Positions 25,357-33,606 of a stretch of DNA of 62,486 nucleotides are shown here, in pieces. The stretch is from Actinomycetes bacterium (GTDB taxonomy: Bacteria > Actinomycetota > Actinomycetes > Streptosporangiales > Streptosporangiaceae): contig JAJYTD010000021.1 of the NCBI GenBank assembly GCA_021793235.1, forward strand, positions 1-62,486. The letters are read 5' to 3'. Position 1 is the first letter of the stretch; every line of letters begins with the position of its first letter. The translations under genes and the position numbers were made by a program. Below the pieces are notes generated by a model. It did not search any database. It saw only the letters and a program-made list of their open reading frames with translations, and was not told the origin of the DNA.

Positions 25357-25608
25357 ATGTCCCCGAAGGACGGCGCAGACGCCCGTGTGGAACGCGGACG
25401 CAAAGCAACATCCGCGTCTCGCCCCGGACACAACAAAGGCCCCACCTCCTCCCCTGAACAGCACGAGCCGACCAGGGACCTACCTGCCCGGCGTGCGAGC
25501 ACGCCGCGCCGCTGCCGCCGCTGGTACTGCCGCCACACCCGGAACGCCCCGGCCACCCTGACATCCCCGGTGTGCCCGCACTGCTCCACCCCGACCCGTC
25601 CCCGGTGA
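25357..25608 (+). CDS. Possible small zinc-ribbon-like protein
   Basis: An 83-residue frame starting 18 nt after the kinase stop. The C-terminus, WYCRHTRNAPATLTSPVCPHC, has a Cys-x-His and a Cys-x-x-Cys that could bind zinc; the rest is polar and low-complexity. No ribosome site is visible. It ends 4 nt before the left 38-bp direct repeat. It may be a real small gene, or a remnant disturbed by the neighbouring insertion. Confidence 0.35.
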   Translation: MSPKDGADARVERGRKATSASRPGHNKGPTSSPEQHEPTRDLPARRASTPRRCRRWYCRHTRNAPATLTSPVCPHCSTPTRPR

Positions 25609-25612
25609 GCGG

Positions 25613-25650
25613 GTCACGGCTCTACCGCCAAATCCTGTAGCACTCCTCCT
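25613..25650 (+). repeat. Left copy of a 38-bp direct repeat
   Basis: Begins GTCACGGCTCTACCGC and matches 26803-26840 at 34 of 38 positions by eye. The two copies are 1190 bp apart and flank the MerR gene. They may be target duplications, element ends or a recombination site. Confidence 0.8.
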
Positions 25651-25725
25651 CGACCCCCAGGACACCCTGCGTCTTCCTGGAGCCACAGGTCATCCGACGT
25701 GCCTATACACCGGTGTAGGGGCAGG

Positions 25726-26736
25726 TCAGGACTGAGGGGCCGGGGCACGCAGGGCCGCCGCGATCCAGGAGAGGTAGGGCACCGGATCATCCTCTTCAGG
25801 CGCGTTTCCGTTGATCACGGCCACCAGGGACAGGTACCGGCCGTGCGTGTCGTCGAAGCGAACGTTCCCGGCCGCGTACGGGCCGTCCTCCTCGCTCATG
25901 AACTCTTCTGCGTGAAGGAAGGCGGTAGCCAGCCGATCGCGGTATTCCGCGGTGGCTTGACCACCGGAGAGCGCGGCGGTCGCCTCGACAAAGCGCGCGA
26001 CGACCTCCTGGACCCGCGGGGACCGGGCCGGTTCCCCGGCGTGGTAGGCGGCGATGAGCTCCTCCCCGATCCGGGCGCCGGTGGTGTGGATGAAGTCCTG
26101 CACCGACTCGCTCGCGATGTACTGCCCCTGCGCCGTGGAGTAGAGCTCTTGCAGGTAAGCGCGGACCGCGTCACCAAACCCCTGGTCGCGCAGCAGGTCG
26201 GCCAGCTCGATCCACGCCTCGAGCTGGGCGGACGTAGGGTCCTGGGGCAGGCGCGGCCGCATCGTGCGCAACCGGTCCACGAAGCCGTCTGGCACGTCCA
26301 GGCCCTGGCCCACCTCGTTCCAGAAGTCATCGACGACCTGTTCGCGCTCTTCGTCGGACATCGACACGAGCCGGTGCATCAAGTCCGCCTGCGCGGTCGT
26401 GCCTCCCTGCTTGATCAGCGCTCTCAGTACCGCCTGTCGGGCCCGCAGGACATGCTCTTGATGCTCGACCACCTCCAAGTGCGTGGTGAGCAGGTCGTGC
26501 AGGGTCGTTCCGCCCTCAAGCAGCCGTCGGATCTCGTCCAGGCCCGTGTCCAGGTCCCGCAGGGTGCGGACGAGTTCCAGCCGGGCGATGGCGTGGACGT
26601 CGTAGAGGCGGTGGCCCGCCTCGGTCGTGCCCGTGGGTTCGATGACCCCGGCATCAGAGTAGAACCGGACGGTGCTGACGCTCAGACCGCTCCGGCGCGC
26701 GGCGTCTCCGATGGAGTACAGCTCTTCATCGTGCAT
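25726..26736 (-). CDS. MerR-family regulator with TipAS-type C-terminal domain
   Basis: A 336-residue MerR regulator. The winged HTH (YSIGDAARRSGLSVSTVRFYSDAGVI, given in part) lies at the N-terminus, followed by the coiled dimerisation helix (ARLELVRTLRDLDTGLDEIRR). The C-terminal 230 residues are helical and resemble TipAS-like ligand-binding regions of MerR activators; the exact ligand is unknown. Its own promoter has a 19-bp spacer with a perfect dyad, typical of MerR autoregulation. It lies on the strand opposite to the kinase and response regulator, is flanked by 38-bp direct repeats and does not share the strand skew of its surroundings, so it looks inserted. Confidence 0.9.
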   Translation of the reverse strand: MHDEELYSIGDAARRSGLSVSTVRFYSDAGVIEPTGTTEAGHRLYDVHAIARLELVRTLRDLDTGLDEIRRLLEGGTTLHDLLTTHLEVVEHQEHVLRARQAVLRALIKQGGTTAQADLMHRLVSMSDEEREQVVDDFWNEVGQGLDVPDGFVDRLRTMRPRLPQDPTSAQLEAWIELADLLRDQGFGDAVRAYLQELYSTAQGQYIASESVQDFIHTTGARIGEELIAAYHAGEPARSPRVQEVVARFVEATAALSGGQATAEYRDRLATAFLHAEEFMSEEDGPYAAGNVRFDDTHGRYLSLVAVINGNAPEEDDPVPYLSWIAAALRAPAPQS

Positions 26737-26742
26737 GGGACC

Positions 26743-26773
26743 ACTATGGGACCTCAAGCGACTTGAGGTTCAA
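26743..26773 (-). promoter_or_regulatory. MerR-type promoter with 19-bp spacer and operator dyad
   Basis: On the minus strand, TTGAAC (-35, 26773-26768) and CATAGT (-10, 26748-26743) are 19 bp apart. Between them lies the dyad ACCTCAAG-N3-CTTGAGGT (26751-26769). The over-long spacer with a central dyad is the hallmark of MerR-regulated promoters. Confidence 0.75.
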
Positions 26774-26802
26774 GCCTGTGCGGCGGCCAGGTAGGAGCGC
26801 AC

Positions 26803-26840
26803 GTCACGGCTCTACCGCTCAATCCTGTAGCAATCCTCCC
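26803..26840 (+). repeat. Right copy of the 38-bp direct repeat
   Basis: Partner of 25613-25650 with four mismatches, same orientation. Together they bound a 1.15-kb segment containing only the MerR gene. About 60 nt further right, CCTGACATCCCC recurs as it does upstream of the left copy, so the duplication may extend beyond the 38 bp in a more eroded form. Confidence 0.8.
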
Positions 26841-27045
26841 CCTTCTCAAATGGCCGCGCAGGCCCCGGCCGGCGAAGGCGACGGCAAGGCACTCGGCCCT
26901 GACATCCCCAGATCTGGCTAAACCTGTCAACGACGCGCCCGCCCGGTCCGGACGAGCGCTGCGCCGGGGCTGCGAAACCGGGAAATCCCTCTACACTCCA
27001 TGGCACACCCCTCCCCCGCGAACGCCATCATTAAGGAAACCCGCC
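26841..27045. other. Leader/promoter of the response regulator
   Basis: No gene is seen. With the MerR promoter and the repeat it makes up the 309-nt gap before the response regulator. It probably contains the promoter now used by the response regulator if the segment separated it from the kinase transcript. Confidence 0.35.
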
Positions 27046-27690
27046 GTGCGCGTTGTCATCGCCGAAGACCTCGCCCTCCTCCGCGACGGACTGATCCGGC
27101 TGCTGCAAGCCCACGAATTCACCGTCGTCGCCGCCGTGGCAAGCGGCCCCGAACTACTCACAGCCCTCCTGGAGCACCGGCCCGACGTCGCCGTGGTCGA
27201 CGTACGGCTCCCCCCCACCTTCACCGACGAAGGACTCCAAGCCGCCATCGAAGCCCGCCGCAACGTCCCCGGACTGCCCATCCTCGTCCTGTCCCAGCAC
27301 GTCGAACAGCTCTACGCCCGCGAACTCCTCTCCGACGACGGCGGCGCCGTAGGCTACATGCTCAAAGACCGCGTCTTCGACATCGGCCAGTTCATCGACG
27401 CCGTACGCCGCGTGGCCTCCGGCGGCACCGCCATGGACCCCGCCGTCATCTCCCAACTGCTGGCCAAACACGGCGAAGCCGGCCCGCTGGCATCCCTGAC
27501 CCCGCGCGAACGCGAAGTACTGGCGGAAATGGCCGAAGGGCGCTCCAACTCCGCCATCGCCAGCCGCCTGTTCATCACCGAAAAAGCAGTCAGCAAACAC
27601 ATCAACAACATCTTCACCAAGCTGGACCTGCCGCCCTCCACCGACGACAGCCGCCGGGTCCTGGCCGTACTGGCCTACCTCAACCAGTAA
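27046..27690 (+). CDS. NarL/FixJ-type response regulator
   Basis: A 214-residue response regulator. The receiver domain (1-125) shows the acidic pair in VVIAEDLALL, the phosphoacceptor Asp52 in VVDVRLPP, a Ser/Thr position in LVLSQHV and the switch Lys in GYMLKDR. The LuxR-type DNA-binding domain (150-210) has LTPREREVLAEMAEGRSN and ITEKAVSKHINNIF. The GTG start follows AAGGA. It is the natural partner of the kinase at 24082-25338: same strand, matching families and the same C-ending codon style, but separated by the MerR segment. Confidence 0.93.
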   Translation: MRVVIAEDLALLRDGLIRLLQAHEFTVVAAVASGPELLTALLEHRPDVAVVDVRLPPTFTDEGLQAAIEARRNVPGLPILVLSQHVEQLYARELLSDDGGAVGYMLKDRVFDIGQFIDAVRRVASGGTAMDPAVISQLLAKHGEAGPLASLTPREREVLAEMAEGRSNSAIASRLFITEKAVSKHINNIFTKLDLPPSTDDSRRVLAVLAYLNQ

Positions 27691-27834
27691 CGCACCCAAC
27701 GGTGCCGGCGCGTGGACGGTCCGCGCCGGCACCAACCGCCCGCGAAGCGGACTGTCGGCCCGTTACCCCCACAGCGCCGACTTAACCCCCACATCCACCA
27801 CCCGGCCGAATCCGGCCGCGCCCCGCAACAGCGA

Positions 27835-29727
27835 TCAATCGCGCTGCCCAGCCTCAAAATCCCGATAAAGACCGTCGATCTCCTCAGAAAAAGCACGCAG
27901 AATCACATCCCGGCGCAACTCACCCGAGGCCAGCACCAAACCGCTCTGCACCGTCAACTCATCAGCCAACACATGGAAAGCACGCACCGCCCACTCCGCC
28001 GGCACCGCCGCATTGGCCTCCTGCACAGCCGCCTGAATCTCACCGAGCAGATCAGGATCGGCCGCCAACTCCTCCCGCGACATCGCCAGCGGACGGTTGT
28101 TCACCAACCGCCAATACTCCACCTGGTCGGACACAAGAGTGATCAACGCGCTGGCATAGGGACGCCCCTCACTGATCACCATCACCTGACTCACCAACGG
28201 ATGGGACAGCAACCGCCGCTCGATGGCCTCCGCATGATCCACACCCGCCGCCCCCTCAGCGACCGACGCCACCACATCCGGAGGCCGATACACCCACGGA
28301 CGAGGCTGGGGCGCAGCCAACGCAGCAGCCAGACTGGCCTGCGGACGCAACCGCCGCTCCACCTGCAGATACCCCTCACCATCCATGGCCCCCGCATAAC
28401 CGGTAGCCAACCACCCATCGCGAAACGCAGCCTGAGTGGCCCCAGGATCGTTCCAATACCCGGGAAAAACCCCGGGCCCGCGCACGTGAACCTCACCATC
28501 GCGCGACAACCGCACCTCCGCCCCCGGCAAAGGCCGCCCACAGCTACCGGCACGACGCTCACCAGGAGCATTGGCAGTAACCGCCCCGCCCGTCTCCACC
28601 GTGCCAAACATCTGGAAAACAGGCATCCCCACACCGCTGTAGAAACGATCCATACGCTCCGACAACAGCCTGCCCGCACACACGATCACCTCAACACGCC
28701 CGCCCAACGCCTCACGGATCCGCGCATACATCCACTCATACATCGCCCGCGACATCCGCCGCCACGCCCCCTTGCGCTCGGCCTTGTCGAACTCGACCGC
28801 CAGATCAGTAGCGGCATTGTAGGAGTTGAGATTGTCCCAACTGGTATCACGCGCCCGCCTCTTCTCCCGCGCGTGCACCGCCTCCAACAGCCGCGGCAAC
28901 GCCACCAGCACCGTAGGGCGAAACTCCCGCAGCTCACGCAGCACGACACCACCGGGCGGCAGCAACCCCACACGCACCTGCGCCATCATGCACGCCACCA
29001 GCGCCGCATGGCCGTAGGACTCCCCCAACGGCAGATACATCAACGTGGCGGCCTTCCCCTTCTCCCACCGCTGCAACGCCGGAGCCAGACGCTCACACAC
29101 CCCCTCAGCCGCGGCCAGGTAATTGCCATGAGTGAGCACAGCCCCACGGGTACGCACAACAGTGCTCACCGGATAGACGATGGCAGCCGGATCCTCACGC
29201 CGGGCCTCCTCACGGCGGAACCGCACAGCGGTGGAGTCCATATAGGCACCAGGCCGACAAATAGCCTCCATCCCCCCCTCGTCCAACCGCCAGATCCGCG
29301 CCAGATCCGTCAACTCATGCTGCATCGCCCCCACAGTCGCCGCGTGACCGCCGTCCTCCAGAACAATGGCGGCAGGCCGACAATCGCGCACGATGTGCTG
29401 CAACCGCTCCGCCGAACACGCCGGAGGCACCGGCACCACCACCGCACGCACCATCCAGACAGCGAACGCGATCAGCACCCACTCATAACGAGTCCCGCAC
29501 ACCACAACCACGCGGTCGCCGACCCCGACCCCCGCGGCAATCAACCCCTTGGCAGCCGAGGCCACATCACTGACGAACTCCGCCGAGGTCACATCCTCCC
29601 ACTCGCCCCCGGCACCCTTACGGGAAAGAACAGCAACGCGCGGTTCGGCAGCGTTGCGATAAGCGAGGTCTCCCAGCCCCTTGAGCTCCCGGACCTGCGC
29701 CGCCGAAGCCGACCGAGACTGTCGCAT
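27835..29727 (-). CDS. AMP-binding (acyl-CoA synthetase-like) protein with lost catalytic motifs
   Basis: A 630-residue protein collinear with long-chain fatty acyl-CoA synthetases (FadD15-like): N-terminal FVSDVASAAKGLIAAGVGVGDRV (in part), a middle region with YLPLGESYGH and a C-terminal subdomain. The family's essential motifs are damaged. The phosphate loop (SGTTGxPKG) reads YPVSTVVRTRGAVLTH at 185-200, the TETS motif reads FGTVETGG, the ribose-binding Asp of TGD is Tyr (WLATGYAG), and the catalytic C-terminal Lys is Glu (ASGELRR). The frame itself is intact over 630 codons, so it seems to be kept as a non-catalytic protein. GGAGGAGAAGG precedes the ATG. It is not in an obvious operon. 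Confidence 0.85.
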   Translation of the reverse strand: MRQSRSASAAQVRELKGLGDLAYRNAAEPRVAVLSRKGAGGEWEDVTSAEFVSDVASAAKGLIAAGVGVGDRVVVVCGTRYEWVLIAFAVWMVRAVVVPVPPACSAERLQHIVRDCRPAAIVLEDGGHAATVGAMQHELTDLARIWRLDEGGMEAICRPGAYMDSTAVRFRREEARREDPAAIVYPVSTVVRTRGAVLTHGNYLAAAEGVCERLAPALQRWEKGKAATLMYLPLGESYGHAALVACMMAQVRVGLLPPGGVVLRELREFRPTVLVALPRLLEAVHAREKRRARDTSWDNLNSYNAATDLAVEFDKAERKGAWRRMSRAMYEWMYARIREALGGRVEVIVCAGRLLSERMDRFYSGVGMPVFQMFGTVETGGAVTANAPGERRAGSCGRPLPGAEVRLSRDGEVHVRGPGVFPGYWNDPGATQAAFRDGWLATGYAGAMDGEGYLQVERRLRPQASLAAALAAPQPRPWVYRPPDVVASVAEGAAGVDHAEAIERRLLSHPLVSQVMVISEGRPYASALITLVSDQVEYWRLVNNRPLAMSREELAADPDLLGEIQAAVQEANAAVPAEWAVRAFHVLADELTVQSGLVLASGELRRDVILRAFSEEIDGLYRDFEAGQRD

Positions 29728-29988
29728 GCCCGCCTTCTCCTCCACACCGACCAAGGCGCCCCTCCAGGCACGCCCCCGAATTTCTTCACGCTTCACGCAA
29801 GTGTGCCCTACTGTGCACGGTCCCCTCACCCCACAGCAAGCCACACAATCCAGCAAAACTGACTAAACATACGACAACACCGGAAATTCCTCCACAACAC
29901 CCCAGAAAATCACCAAATACGCACCCCCCATCACACCCCGCCACCAACCACCCCCAAACCAATCCACCTATCACACGACCATCCGACC

Positions 29989-31248
29989 TCACCGAGCACT
30001 ACCCGCCACCCAACGCGCCACCCCAGCAAATACCACCACCGCCAAACCCCCCGCCACCACCATCACCACCGCCATACTCACCAAACTCGCCTCCCCCGAA
30101 GCCGTCATCCCCGCCAACGACGCCACACCACCACCCAACGCGAACTGCATCGCCCCCATCAACGCCGACGCCGTCCCCGCCACCGCCGACACCTGACTAG
30201 AAATCGCCAACGTCGTCGCATTCGGAAAAACAAAACCCACACTGAACATCATCACAAAGAACACCGACGTCAACGCCACCAACGCGCCCCCACCCGACAC
30301 CCCCGCCAGCGCCATCCCGCCCAGCACCAGCACCGCCACCAACGCACCAGCCAACCCCGCAGCCAACCGCCGCGACGCCTCCACCCGCCCGATCAGAAAA
30401 CCATTCACCTGCGTCCCGAGAATCAACCCCACCGTATTGACCGCAAAAATCACACTGAACTGCTGAGCCGAAGCCCCGAAACCCTCCTGCGAAACAAACG
30501 AGAACGAAGAAATGTAAGTGAACATCATCCCGAAACTCAACCCCAGCGTCAGCGCCGGCCCCATAAACCGCACATCCCGCAACAACCCCCACACCCGCAC
30601 CGCCAACCCCACCGCATTCATCGGCCGCCGCTCACTTCGCGGCAGACTCTCCGGCAACACGAAGAACACCACCACAAAACTCACCGCCGAAACACCGCCC
30701 AACACCAAGAAACTCAACTGCCACGGCCCCAGCAACAGCAGCTGCCCACCCAAAACCGGACCCAGCAACGGCGCCAACCCCGTCACCAGAATCAGCCGCG
30801 AGAAAAACCGCGCCGCATCATCACCCTCATACAAATCACGCACCACAGCACGCGAAATCACCGCCCCCGCAGCACCAGCCGCCCCCTGCACAAACCGCAA
30901 CACCACAAACCACACCGCCGACGGCACCCACATGCACAGCAACGACGCCACCGTGAACACCGCCACCCCGACCAGCAGCGGTCCTCGCCGACCCCACGCA
31001 TCACTCATCGGCCCGACGACCAACTGCCCCACCGCCAACCCCAACATGGCCGCGGTCAACGTCAACTGAATCCGCGCCTGCGACGCCCCCAAATCAGCAG
31101 CGATCTGCGGAAAAGCCGGCAGATACAGATCCGTCGCCAACGGCCCCGTCGCCGTCAGCATCCCCAACACCAGCACCATCACCAACAACGGCCGACGGCG
31201 CACCGAAGCCCCACCAGACACCGACGAAGACAAGCGACTCGCGGTCAC
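29989..31248 (-). CDS. Bcr/CflA-type MFS drug exporter
   Basis: A 419-residue major facilitator with 12 predicted hydrophobic segments. Signature elements are TDLYLPAFPQIAADLG after helix 1, GPMSDAWGRRGPLL (the loop 2-3 motif A) and ILVTGLAPLLGPVLGG in helix 5 (motif C, antiporter subfamily). This is the Bcr/CflA family, which exports drugs such as bicyclomycin or chloramphenicol with proton antiport. The substrate is unknown. The GTG start is chosen by the family's N-terminal length. Codons are strongly G- and T-ending (TTG, GTG, GGT), unlike other minus-strand genes outside this domain. Confidence 0.93.
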   Translation of the reverse strand: MTASRLSSSVSGGASVRRRPLLVMVLVLGMLTATGPLATDLYLPAFPQIAADLGASQARIQLTLTAAMLGLAVGQLVVGPMSDAWGRRGPLLVGVAVFTVASLLCMWVPSAVWFVVLRFVQGAAGAAGAVISRAVVRDLYEGDDAARFFSRLILVTGLAPLLGPVLGGQLLLLGPWQLSFLVLGGVSAVSFVVVFFVLPESLPRSERRPMNAVGLAVRVWGLLRDVRFMGPALTLGLSFGMMFTYISSFSFVSQEGFGASAQQFSVIFAVNTVGLILGTQVNGFLIGRVEASRRLAAGLAGALVAVLVLGGMALAGVSGGGALVALTSVFFVMMFSVGFVFPNATTLAISSQVSAVAGTASALMGAMQFALGGGVASLAGMTASGEASLVSMAVVMVVAGGLAVVVFAGVARWVAGSAR

Positions 31249-31376
31249 GCACCGACTCCATTCGCCTCAACACCAGAAAACAGCGCCACCCACAGCACCG
31301 TCACCCATCCCAACATCCCACCACCCCACCCCTATCCACCCAACCCCACCACCCACGTGACATCAGTTACCCCCGA

Positions 31377-31757
31377 TCACCGCACCAACGACGCCACCAA
31401 CCACTCCAACTCCGCCTCAGGATCAGCCGTCAACCCCGTATGCACCGGCCCCGGCTGCACAATCGTGCTCCGCGGAGCCGTCAACCACCGAAACCGCCGC
31501 CCCGCATCCTCACCACCCGCAACCCCCGCATCCTCCCCACCACGACACACCAACTCCACCGCCTCCAATGCCCGCTCCACACCCACCACATCCACCCCCG
31601 CATCCAACGCCCGCAACCGCCCAACATCCAGCGCACACCGCGCCGCCAGAAACGACCGCGCCTTGCAGTAAACGATCACCCCCGCATTGACCCGCTCCCC
31701 GCGCTCCACCCGCGGCACCACCCGCACCACGGCATACTCGAACACCTCACGCTTCAC
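31377..31757 (-). CDS. DUF3037 protein, partner of the HipA-like kinase
   Basis: A 126-residue DUF3037 protein. REVFEYAVVRVVPRVERGERVNAGVIVYC (shown in part) is the typical N-terminus, and the C-terminus ends AELEWLVASLV. The family has no known activity but commonly follows a HipA-like gene. Its GTG overlaps the TGA of that gene (GTGA), so the two are translationally coupled and probably function together. The GTG at 31757 is chosen for the overlap. Confidence 0.85.
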   Translation of the reverse strand: MKREVFEYAVVRVVPRVERGERVNAGVIVYCKARSFLAARCALDVGRLRALDAGVDVVGVERALEAVELVCRGGEDAGVAGGEDAGRRFRWLTAPRSTIVQPGPVHTGLTADPEAELEWLVASLVR

Positions 31758-32521
31758 CGCGGCACCTCCGGCAACCACACACGATCACCCGCACGCGCCA
31801 GTAAATGCCCCACATAAGCCTCGCGCACCTCCCCCACCGACCCGAACCCCGGCTCGTCCACCAACCACTCATCAGGCACCAACCCCACCACCTCCCGCAG
31901 CAAATCAGCCGTGATCAGCGGCGCCAACTCCGCATCCGCCGCCACCAGATCAGGCCCCGCCGACACCAACACATGGTCAGAGGCGTCATAGGCCCGCCTT
32001 ACCGCAGCCTTTGCACTCGGCCAATTGTGGTGAAAGATCAACGTCGCCCCATGATCGATCAAATACGGCTGCTCATGCCACACCAGCATGTTCGGATTAC
32101 GCCACGTCCGATCCACATTCCCAACAAAGGCATCGAACCACAGCACACGTCCGGCCAACCCCGAATCCACATGGCACACCAGCGGATCGAACGACAGCGC
32201 CCCCGGCAGGTAATCCATCCCCAGATTCAACCCGCCACTGCTCTTCAGCAGCTCCTGCACCTCCGGATCCGGCTCCCCCCGACCGATCACCGCATCGAAA
32301 TGCACCAACGCCAACACCGGCACCGGCAACCCCAGACGCCGCCCCAACTCCCCCGACACCACCTCGGCAATCAGCGTCTTGCGCCCCTGCCCCGCCCCCA
32401 CGAACTTCACCACGTACATACCGAGGTCATCAGTCTCCACCAACCCGGGCAACGAACCGCCCTCACGCAACGGCAGCACATACCGGGTCGCCACTACCTC
32501 TTCCAACACGCCGATCAGCAT
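31754..32521 (-). CDS. Compact HipA-like kinase
   Basis: A 255-residue kinase-fold protein related to the HipA C-terminal domain, without the N-terminal HipA domain. Visible are YVVKFVGAGQGRKTLIAEVVSGELGRRLGL (in part; the nucleotide-binding Lys), the catalytic loop WFDAFVGNVDRTWRNPNML (cf. DxxxxNxDR) and the metal-binding YLIDHGATL. HipA kinases phosphorylate tRNA synthetases and cause growth arrest; small HipA_C-only proteins are less understood. It is coupled to DUF3037 downstream and divergent from a nucleotidyltransferase gene only 30 nt away. GGAGGG lies upstream of the ATG. Confidence 0.85.
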   Translation of the reverse strand: MLIGVLEEVVATRYVLPLREGGSLPGLVETDDLGMYVVKFVGAGQGRKTLIAEVVSGELGRRLGLPVPVLALVHFDAVIGRGEPDPEVQELLKSSGGLNLGMDYLPGALSFDPLVCHVDSGLAGRVLWFDAFVGNVDRTWRNPNMLVWHEQPYLIDHGATLIFHHNWPSAKAAVRRAYDASDHVLVSAGPDLVAADAELAPLITADLLREVVGLVPDEWLVDEPGFGSVGEVREAYVGHLLARAGDRVWLPEVPR

Positions 32522-32551
32522 AGAGCCACAGCCCTCCGATACGTTGCCTCC

Positions 32552-33322
32552 ATGCGGTTCAGCGACCAGGAATTCACCGACCACATCGTCCAGACACTCG
32601 CCGAACTCAACGGAGTCGAAGCCGTCGCCCTCGGCGGATCCCGCGCCACCGGCACCCACACCCCCGACAGCGACTGGGACTTCGCCATCTACTACCGCCA
32701 CCGGTTCAACCCCGACGACCTTCGCGCCCTCGGCTGGGACGGAGAAGTCTCCGACATCGGAGCCTGGGGAGGCGGCGTCTTCAACGGAGGCGCCTGGCTC
32801 ACCGTCGACGGCCGCCATATCGACATCCACTACCGCGACCTCGACGACGTCGAATACCGCCTCGACGAAGCCCGCAAAGGCCGGTTCAACGTCGAACTCC
32901 TCCCCTTCCACCTCGCCGGCATCCCCACCTACATCGTCGTCGCCGAACTCGCCATCAACGACGTCCTGCACGGCGACCTGCCCCGCCCGGGCTACCCCGA
33001 CGCTCTGAGCCGCAACGCCCCTGCCCAATGGCGGGCAATAGCCGACATGACCCTCCAGTACGCCCGCGCGGCTCATGCCGAACACGGCCACCTCACCGAA
33101 ACCGCCGGCGCCATCGCCACCGCCGCCGCCCAGTACGCCCACGCCATCCTGGCCGCCCGCCGCACCTGGATCACCAACGAGAAACGGCTCCTCGACAACG
33201 CCGAGCTCCGCGGCATCGACACCATCCTCGCCGGCCTCGACACCGAACCCGTCACCCTCATGGCCGCCGTAGACGCCGCTTCCCACCTTCTGGCTACCGC
33301 CGTCGACCAAACCCAGAGCTGA
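32552..33322 (+). CDS. Nucleotidyltransferase-domain protein (MNT/aminoglycoside type)
   Basis: A 256-residue protein with an N-terminal nucleotidyltransferase domain: ALGGSRATGTHTPDSDWDF carries the GS motif and the two metal Asp, and GRHIDIHYRDLDD gives the third acidic residue. A helical C-terminal part (AAAQYAHAILAARRTW) follows. The layout resembles aminoglycoside adenylyltransferases and MNT proteins of HEPN/MNT pairs. It is divergent from the HipA-like gene with overlapping promoter space, so the three genes may form one unit. C-ending codons mark it as the last gene of the skewed domain. Confidence 0.85.
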   Translation: MRFSDQEFTDHIVQTLAELNGVEAVALGGSRATGTHTPDSDWDFAIYYRHRFNPDDLRALGWDGEVSDIGAWGGGVFNGGAWLTVDGRHIDIHYRDLDDVEYRLDEARKGRFNVELLPFHLAGIPTYIVVAELAINDVLHGDLPRPGYPDALSRNAPAQWRAIADMTLQYARAAHAEHGHLTETAGAIATAAAQYAHAILAARRTWITNEKRLLDNAELRGIDTILAGLDTEPVTLMAAVDAASHLLATAVDQTQS

Positions 33323-33426
33323 ACCTCGCAGATCGTGTGCGGCTTCCCAGAGAAAGCTGTTTTTGATCCCGGGTGCGGCGTAGCCGCTCTTCAGGTTTCT
33401 ATGCTGTACTTTAAAAAATCGCCACC

Positions 33427-33448
33427 TTTACGATGTAGATTTCTATTT
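33427..33448 (+). promoter_or_regulatory. AT-rich promoter motif upstream of the methyltransferase leader
   Basis: CTTTACGATGTAGATTTC, about 330 nt before the methyltransferase. It matches CTTTACATTGTAGATTC upstream of the erm gene and is followed in both places by ATTTTG. TAGATT is a plausible -10 box. A run TTTAAAAAAT lies 15 nt upstream, an AT-rich patch reminiscent of WhiB7-type promoters. Confidence 0.6.
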
Positions 33449-33473
33449 TGCTTTGCGGCCCGATCTGCCTAAC

Positions 33474-33518
33474 GGAGCCCCGAGTTCCTCGGCTCGCGGC
33501 TGCCACCTCGGGGGCTCC
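33474..33518 (+). promoter_or_regulatory. Leader hairpin (possible attenuator)
   Basis: Arms GGAGCCCCGAG and CTCGGGGGCTCC pair with one bulged G around a 22-nt loop. It lies about 30 nt after the putative transcription start in the methyltransferase leader. Confidence 0.55.
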
Positions 33519-33606
33519 CCTGATCCAGGACTCACGGCCCGGATAATCCGTACTCCCCTACTCGCAACAGCGCGGTGGCGTCCATGCCGGTGGTACCCTG
33601 TCGCGC

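Noticed and set aside
25611-25650. Repeat considered as a tRNA-derived attachment site
   Set aside because: No cloverleaf or T-loop consensus can be drawn around either copy.
27712-29862. Very long + strand open frame opposite the ligase-like gene
   Set aside because: Arg/His/Pro-rich product with no domains; a mirror of the G/T-ending codons of the minus-strand gene in the skewed domain.
33448-33550. Leaderless TTG frame starting at the predicted transcription start of the methyltransferase leader
   Set aside because: TTG leaderless starts are rare and the frame is simply the open strand across the leader hairpin.
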